A DNA stretch of 64,000 bases from Branchiostoma floridae. Taxonomy: Eukaryota; Chordata; Leptocardii; Amphioxiformes; Branchiostomatidae. The stretch is taken from assembly GCF_000003815.2 (NCBI RefSeq), contig NC_049982.1, positions 22,853,835 to 22,917,834 of the forward strand. Direction: 5' to 3'. Positions 57,401 through 64,000 of the stretch are shown one piece after another. The notes beneath the pieces are model-generated. The model saw only the letters and a list, made by a program, of their open reading frames with translations. It was not told where the DNA came from and did no database searches. Each line of letters begins with the position of its first letter. The first letter of the stretch is position 1. The position numbers and the translations under genes were made by a program.

Positions 57401-59462
57401 ATCACGTATGATTGGAAAGGTTATATGTTGCCCTTTCCAAAAATACGAAATTTGGAAAACATATAGTCTTTTCAATACATGATGCTAATCACTGAGGGCA
57501 ACAGACGTATGATCAAGGGGAATTTCAACATCTCTTTTGCCGAGAGTAATCAAGTAATTAGCCCTGATTATCAACCCAAAAAGTATGATCATAACAAATG
57601 TAATGTCATTGTAAACATTGTAAACAGGAGTTGCAATGATGCATAATGCACTAAGATGAAAGCGCATTTACGGACATATGATCGACCGAAATTAAGTTTC
57701 CGCACATTTTTGGTGTTGAGTATAAGGCCCGCCAAAGATTCCTGGAATTCAACACACCAAATAAGGACATCATTTGGCACTGGTTTAGACTTGTAACTGA
57801 TGGAGCCTGACGTCGTTAGTGCCACATGGAAATAAAAGGTCAACCTGAGGACTTGTCTCCCCGCCAGTCGTTGGAGAATAGCCCGTCCGCTAATTGACTT
57901 CCGCTGACCCCTCGCTGACTCGAACTTGAACTGTAATATTTCGGTACGTTTGAAGTTAAAATCCGTAAATCCTGTTGTCATGTTCTGTTCAAGTTAGAAT
58001 ATAACATGAATACGGGAGAACGTCTATGGTATCCCGTAGCTAGTAGGCATTTCAACTGCTCATTCGAGTTCCCGGTAGTTAAAACAAATTCGGGAAGATA
58101 CGGTAAGCCCTCGCATTGCCATGTAGTCAATCTTCAAAGTAACCTCTATATGTCTGTGCTGTATGCTGTATACAAAGCAAATTTTATTGAAGATACGTAG
58201 CAAACACCAAAGACCCGTTAAAACGACATTGAACTTTATTGTTACAAATTACCAACATCATTCGTATTTAATATGCAAAACTCAAATTGCTCTAATCCTC
58301 ACAAGTGTAAGTAAACACCGACGAGTTGCTAATATTGTACCAACGACATTGCAGAATGTACTTGAATGTTAGAAAATGGCGATGAAAACCGTGCATCCAA
58401 AGTAACTAGTAATCCTTGTGTCGCACAGAAAACCATATGTTTGAATTGAATCGTATGCAGATGTTTTTTGGCAGGCATTATGATTTCACGTAACGTTATA
58501 TCTGACCACTAAACGGATACAAGTCCTTTTCGACTTCGAGTGGCATGTATGCACGACCAACTACAGGCATTGTTATATAGTGATATATAAACTTTGTTTA
58601 CACAAAATACTATGGTCAACTATTATATGACATAAACACAATACCCAGATGTACTCTACGACACTACATTACGGTCGTTACAGGTCACCGAAGAGGATAA
58701 CTGCATTCCCTTAGTACATGTTGTTAATTTTAACATTAATCACAGATGGGGTATAAAGAATTCAACGTTAATGAAATAGAACGTCATGTTTTTTAGACAA
58801 CACTCCCTTCCTACTAGAGGCTGTAAACGCTATGCGACCAAGCGTTTCTAACTGTAAAATCAAGGTCACACAACTCCAACTTTGGTCACTGTAATCTCAA
58901 AGCAGATCCTACAATGGCATAAAGTAGTACCAAACTGGCCAAGGAGTGTAGTCAGCCAAGAGGTGTACATTTGCCATGTAGCCAAACACACTCCTAAATC
59001 GACTTCACTCCTTTGCCAGCTTTAGATACTATCTAATGCTACTGTCAGATCTGCTTGGAGATTAGGGCACTCAACTGTTGTACCTCAATCCCCAAAGGGC
59101 GACTCGGCGACCACGCTGCCCCCGAGCTACCGACGCATTTTATAGATAAAAAGAAACAAATCTTCTACACTTTGTGTGTTTGGCTGTCTTATCTAGTCAT
59201 ACTTTTATACATTTTGCATGATATCACAATTGTTATGAAAACAATGGTTAAACAAATCCAATTCGAGTCGTAACGATGCCTTATAATTAGCGATAGCCGT
59301 CTAGTGGAAACTATCCTCAGTAGGGTATTACTACAAAAATACACGGTTACATTCGAGATGGACTGTTAGTCATATACATGCGGAACGATCGTGTAGAAGG
59401 ACGCATCAGGTTTGTAATGGAAATATAGCATGACTACGTTGATTGCTAAACGTCATTGAATA

Positions 59463-59938
59463 CACTGCCCAAAATGTTTTTTCTTGTCTATCTTGTTTTG
59501 CTTCCTCACAGAAAATTTTTCTTCCAGGAAAAAAAAATTATTCTGTCCCCAAGAAATCTTAGAAAAATGTGATTGTCCATGAAGCAAGCAAATTTTTACT
59601 TGTTTAGTTTTTGAGACGATTTGAGATTAGTTTTTTTGTATTTCCAAAAATGCCTTTTCTTGTATATATTGTTTTGCTTCCTCACAGAAAATTTATCTTC
59701 CAGGAAAAAAAACAAACTTGTATTTCTTACGAGTTGAATCTAGTGATAAAAAAACAAGAATTTCTAGTTTTTTTCTTGCATTATAAGAAAAAATAAGAAG
59801 ATTTTGCTTAAATCTCTAGAAAAAAAATTTGCAGTTTCTCGTTTCGCTTGAATTTTATTCTACATTTTCTTCCTGCAAGAATGTTTTTCTTCATATAAGC
59901 ATTGTCCATGGGGTAAGAAAAAATCATTTTCGGCAGTG
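59463..59938. mobile_element. MITE with CACTGCC...GGCAGTG ends, TA-flanked
   Basis: Ends CACTGCCCAAAATG and CATTTTCGGCAGTG are inverted and flanked by TA on both sides, as for Tc1/mariner-type MITEs. Inside, a block with TTTTGCTTCCTCACAGAAAA and CTTCCAGGAAAAAAA occurs twice (about 59493 and 59668). 476 bp, non-coding. Confidence 0.75.
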
Positions 59939-60219
59939 TATTCAGCATCGGTAGTCAAGTTCTCTTGTAGCTCTTACGTTTTCGTCTTGGCTAAAGCGCC
60001 AGGATGCCGGCTTCGTGAAACAACTTAATTTCTGAAACTCTCTAGGGGCGTAATGTTTTCAATATTGTCTCCGTGGTGCCAGACCACAAAATGTCAGACG
60101 GTATGAAGTCAATCTTAGCCACCAGTGAGATTCACTTTCGGAGGCAGAACACTTTTAATGCGACCAGAAACACTTAATAACTAGGAGACCTTCTCCAAGG
60201 ACCCGAAAGCCAGGCAGAC

Positions 60220-60317
60220 CATCCTCCTACGCAGGGACATCCAACAGCGAAACCGCCTGTCTGGGTGTACATCCAGACAGGCGGTTTTGCTGTTTGATGT
60301 CCCTGCGTAGGAGGATG
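60220..60317. mobile_element. Almost perfect 98-bp palindrome, foldback MITE (copy 2)
   Basis: Arms of 49 bp (CATCCTCCTACGCAGGGACA ... CGCCTGTCTGG and its reverse complement) meet with almost no spacer at GTGTAC. Same family as 8534-8806, which has an 85-bp spacer. This copy has lost its spacer or is the younger one. Confidence 0.85.
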
Positions 60318-60485
60318 AGACAGACAGATTCAGTTTATTCTGCAAGTGCACCTTCCTTAGTCTACCCTGTCAAGATTCCACTATTCGCCGTATGGATTTC
60401 TCTTTCCTAAGCTCCCAGATATACAATTACATAAAAAGAATCATCTACATTAGCCTGTTATAGCAATTCAGGTATACTGAGAGTT

Positions 60486-60508
60486 CATCATCATCATCAT
60501 CATCATCT
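60486..60508 (+). repeat. (TCA)n microsatellite
   Basis: Seven consecutive TCA triplets, followed by a GC-rich segment with GACCCCGGGGGTACGGGG. Confidence 0.9.
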
Positions 60509-61384
60509 GTCGACCCCGGGGGTACGGGGTAAGTCCGTGCACCACTGGGGACCATGCCAGGCTGTCTGCCATTGTCTGAGAGTTACGATAGCCCTCATAA
60601 TATTGCTTTATATATATTTTATTGTGTCAAAAATGCCCATCTATCATTACAGAAAATATACATAAAGCATTTTAAGTGTGCAATCGCTTTCCAATTACAA
60701 TATCCCATCAACTGCAGTATTTACGACGGATTATCATAATGTATTCACTGTACAACTTTGCAATTCTTAGAACTCTAAATACTTTTTTTTTCGACAGAAT
60801 ATGTTCTCACTATTGATGACAGACAAACTACAACTATCACGGATGTCGAACACAATAGATAAATAGTTGGTGTTGATATCTATCTACTGTCCCTATCGTC
60901 CTGTTTAGTCCAGCTGCGGCTCAGTTCAAAACCCTAGCAGCCATAGTCCTACTCATGAACATATGTACGTTATCCTAACATTCAACATGTGTTCCTATTG
61001 CTTTTCTGTCCTTTAATCAATAAAGCGCACTACAGAAACTTCCTTCCTTTAAGTTTAAAATGGATTCTTATCATTCATATGTACACGATTCATTTCTAAC
61101 AAGTGTTGCCTTGGTCAGCTGGTGATTTGATTTTTTTTTTCAAAAATAACAACGTCTGATACTTTCACATGTATAGTTGTAGACTGAATATTGTCCTGCG
61201 AGACCGACGAGTGCCTCTACTTACTTACAAATTAACATTATATGTACAAACGGTTTCAGATGTTGATCATCTTGTTTATCTATAATTTTCAATGGAAAAT
61301 TAACACAGCAAGTGATTAGATAAATCAATAACATCTTGCGAAATGATAAACTTTCATATGTCTTAAGTGGATGCCAATTTAAGT

Positions 61385-61500
61385 TTCCAGAAGCCTGTCT
61401 GGTGTAGCGTAACAACAAAAGGGTATACATTTGGACCATACCCAGAGGTTCTGGGTTCGAATCCGTTGATATGTACGTGTTGTTCCGATGCTTTTCCTTA
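61385..61500 (+). repeat. tRNA-like SINE head
   Basis: TGGTGTAGCGTAACAACAAA followed by GGTTCTGGGTTCGAATCCG at 61447-61465, giving an A-box-like and a B-box motif at tRNA-like spacing. No convincing cloverleaf, so it is not called a tRNA gene. Confidence 0.4.
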
Positions 61501-61579
61501 CATTATTTCTATATTCCAGTATTATTTCAGAAATTATTCTTATTGGCAGTACTATTAAAGCCAACATAAGACGTGTTGT

Positions 61580-61604
61580 TACCGGTATACCGGTATACCG
61601 GTAT
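61580..61604. repeat. ACCGGTAT tandem palindromic repeat
   Basis: Three copies of ACCGGTAT; the whole tract is self-complementary. Confidence 0.8.
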
Positions 61605-62015
61605 TTCTGGAACAAATAAAGTTGGTGCTGGTGTTTTGACCTCAAGTTCATACTGAATATGGTTGGGTTAATAGCTAACCGGGCAATCAGCGTTATCGGA
61701 TCATTTCATCACGTCAACATTGTCAGTGCTTCAAAAAACAAAACCGTTGCTGTTTTGTTTTTGAAGATCCGAAAAAGTATTTTCTGAAGCACAATCTTAG
61801 AGATCGGATCAATGGTAAAATGGATAGTCACTAACGCCGGCAAGGCATTTACTCTCTGGTTGTATTCAAACAACTTTGTTATCCAGAAATATTATTCGCG
61901 GTTGTCAAATTTGTAGTCGTCGTAAGTCTTGTTGTCAACAACGTCTCCTCACAGCATATTGCTAACGTTAAATGTAGGTCCTTATGTTATGTACATGTAG
62001 GGTCAGAATGATGAG

Positions 62016-63468
62016 TCAGATCGATGAGAATGAAGAGCCGGTGGATGTCCGTGTACACCCGCCCAGCCCGCTGAAGCTGCCCGGTGATGGAGTCAGGTCC
62101 CCCCCGCTCGGACTCAGCCTGCACGCCCCGGCTGGTGATGTGGCTGGGCAGCTCCGGCACGTGCCGAGATCCTTTCTAACGGCCGGGCGACTGAAGGCGT
62201 GTGGCGGGTAGTTCTTGAGGGTGGAGAGGCTGATGGCCGTGGTAGAACGCCTGGAGGAGAAGACGAACGAGGCCGTGGATTGTGGGTTCTCCTTCTCTCG
62301 ACAACAGAGCGTGACGAGCAGCCCGGACTGGAAGTTGGAGGAGAAGAGCGCGTAGAGGACGGGGTTGAGAGTGGAGTTGAGGTACACCATGATGCGGATG
62401 AACACCACCACGTTCACGGTGGTAAACTTGTCGTCGGCCAACGCCTGGAACTGTTCGTCCGGCAGGAATATGATACACATCTGGAACACTCTGTGAGGCG
62501 TCAAGCACACGAAAAACGTCACCACCACGGCAACCAGCATGTTGATGACCTGGAAATTAAAAACAAAAGAGGCAAACCAGATTAACTACCTCAAACAAAC
62601 AGATCAGCCACCATTCAAAGATTACAGATGCTATATACAGTATATACAGCTTCGTTGGAACAAATCCCGTATCTCTTATCGACAAGCACAATAAACAGGG
62701 TAGCACAGAATAACGTCCCGAACTAAAGACTAAAACTCTTTCTAGTGGCGTGCATGTCGGGTGATCGACAACAGCCGGGATTCGGACCCATGGCTTCTTG
62801 GTCCAAAGCACCCCGGTATAAGGGCAGCCACGGCCCGCACTATTCCAGCTCCGAAACGCACGGTCCAGCTACGGCCTGTACGGTCCAGCTACGGCCTGTA
62901 CGGTCCAGCTACGGCCTGTACGGTCCAGCTTCGGCCTGTACGGTCCAGCTGCGGCCTGTACGGTCCAGCTACGGCCCGCACGGTAGCTTTTTCACTAAAA
63001 AATGCACTAAAGCACTACTAACCTGGCGACGGGACCGCATCTGGGCCATCTTGCGGATGTCCCGCCCCTGCTCGGTTGACGGCACGTCGCACAGTCGGCG
63101 GCTGATGGCCGTGTAGAGGCCGAACAGAAGGAGGAGAGGAACCACGAAAAACAAGATCGACACTACGGTGATGTAAATCATCCCAGACGTGGAACTAGAG
63201 TCGGTGATGCACAACACAAAAACGTCGGTGCCATTCGTGCCGTTGGTCGGGGCGTCCTCGTACAGATCTGTGAAGGTGAACATCGGAGAGGACAGCGCCA
63301 GGGAGAACGCCCAGATGGCAGCGATGGTACAGAAGATGCGACGGCGAGTCAGCGTCCGTTTGGCCTTCAGCGGGTGGCAAATGGCGTAGTAGCGCTCCAC
63401 GCCGATGGCCGAAATGGTCAGGATGGACGCTTGGAAGGTCAAATACTCGTTGTAAGACTGGATCAAAC
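62016..63468 (-). CDS. Class A (rhodopsin-like) peptide-type GPCR, partial (5' end missing)
   Basis: Two exons, 63023-63468 and 62016-62549, GT/AG borders and phase 0 at the join, stop TGA at 62016-62018; about 325 residues visible. Seen in order: end of TM3 with ERY (VERYYAICHPL), TM4, extracellular loop 2 with NGT-NGT glycosylation sites and its cysteine, TM5, basic loop 3 (RKMAQMRSRRQ), TM6, TM7 with NSTLNPVLY, a helix-8 CC pair for lipidation, and a Ser/Pro-rich tail. TM1, TM2 and the start of TM3 lie upstream. PLKAK after ERY and the TM4 sequence are most like the ghrelin/motilin/neuromedin-U/TRH receptor group (from memory). TM6 reads CLTP where most relatives have CWLP. G-protein signalling at the plasma membrane; ligand not assignable. 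Confidence 0.85.
62861..62983 (+). repeat. 20-bp minisatellite in the GPCR intron
   Basis: Six tandem copies of CGGTCCAGCTACGGCCTGTA with few changes, ending 40 bp from the 5' splice site of this intron (minus strand). GC-rich compared with its surroundings. Confidence 0.9.
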
Positions 63469-64000
63469 CTGTGGAAACACATAGGGAAAGGGTTGGGCAC
63501 TTTCTTTGGGTTCTGCATACACCTGATATCAGAGATGATTTCAGCCACACGAATCCGTTTGCGAAAATATCTTATAACGTTATACAAAATCATGTAGCCA
63601 TACAGTATTTATTTATTTATCTATTAGAATTCTCCATATAAACAATGACAAATGGAGGGTATGGCGGAACAGGTGCCAAAGGACACATTTTCAAAGCCGC
63701 CTAACCGAAATCATAACAATAATAATCATAATCAAATGATGATACACATAAATACAAGAACAAATATCATAAACAACGCAAGGCTCGAAACAGGATAAAT
63801 CAACGTAACAACACACATACACTATTAAGTAAGTCTAAATCTATGGAATAGTCATTAGAATGCGGACAAATTAGCGTGGCCTTGTAGCAAGGCAAATGGC
63901 GCAACTGCGTGAAAGTGACCATGTCTGTTCTAGGCTGAAGGTCTGTCGGAGTCAATTAAGTATATATGAAAAGAGTTTTCGTTTAAAGGCAGTCACATCA
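63469..64000. other. Upstream intron of the GPCR gene
   Basis: No coding match to TM1-TM2 of a GPCR is visible; AT-rich intronic or repeat sequence up to the window edge. Confidence 0.5.

Larger units (their letters stand above)
47760..62015. other. Gene-poor intergenic region
   Basis: About 14 kb in which no open frame carries a recognisable domain or conserved splice structure. It should contain the promoter and 5'-UTR exon(s) of the LRR gene near its right-hand neighbour side (above 47780). Repeats are listed separately. A diverged pair (about 52390-52530 and 59160-59280) sharing AGTCATACTTTT and TTTGCATGATAT, and a small set of ACTAGAAGATTC repeats (50228-50312), are also seen. Confidence 0.5.

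Noticed and set aside
61385-61470. tRNA gene suggested by GTAGCGTAAC and GGTTCGAATCC
   Set aside because: Acceptor and anticodon stems do not pair; SINE-like head is the better reading.
62016-62585. Plus-strand open frame of 128 codons (62199-62585) opposite the GPCR
   Set aside because: Antisense of GC-rich GPCR exon; Gly/Glu/Arg composition typical of a shadow frame.

Overview
The window is eukaryotic genomic DNA from an animal. Genes are split by GT-AG introns, intergenic space is long, and there are many SINE-like, foldback and terminal-inverted-repeat (TIR) elements. The closeness of the RRP12 protein to the vertebrate one, the LRR and tandem-LU receptors and the repeat style suggest a deuterostome, most likely a cephalochordate (Branchiostoma). 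That taxon is inferred; no species-diagnostic sequence was found. One 100-base gap (12800-12899) marks this as a scaffold.

Layout: (1) 132-4547, minus strand: last visible exons of an ankyrin-repeat protein, cut by the left edge, with a 1.1-kb TIR element in one intron. (2) 8845-11611, minus: a complete five-exon gene for a membrane protein with two Ly6/uPAR (LU) domains, the first split by a Ser/Thr/Pro-rich insert. (3) 11902-43055, plus: complete RRP12 in 32 exons (about 1310 residues), head-to-head with the LU gene across 290 bp. (4) 44976-47759, minus: a leucine-rich-repeat transmembrane receptor in one coding exon, tail-to-tail with RRP12, whose tyrosine-motif tail ends at a stop codon although recognisable tail sequence continues in frame. 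(5) 47760-62015: about 14 kb with no convincing gene, only repeats. (6) 62016-63468, minus: the last two exons of a class A peptide-type GPCR, 5' part outside the window.

The genes do not form one pathway: RRP12 is ribosome-biogenesis housekeeping, while the LU, LRR and GPCR genes encode cell-surface proteins.

The most unusual structure is inside RRP12. At several exon borders (exons 5, 14, 23, 24, and intron 27) short tandem repeats have copied the exon edge together with its splice site, making arrays of decoy splice sites. At exon 5 one copy has a better donor than the first one and would add exactly 40 in-frame codons. RRP12 exon 27 also seems to carry a compensating pair of frameshifts.
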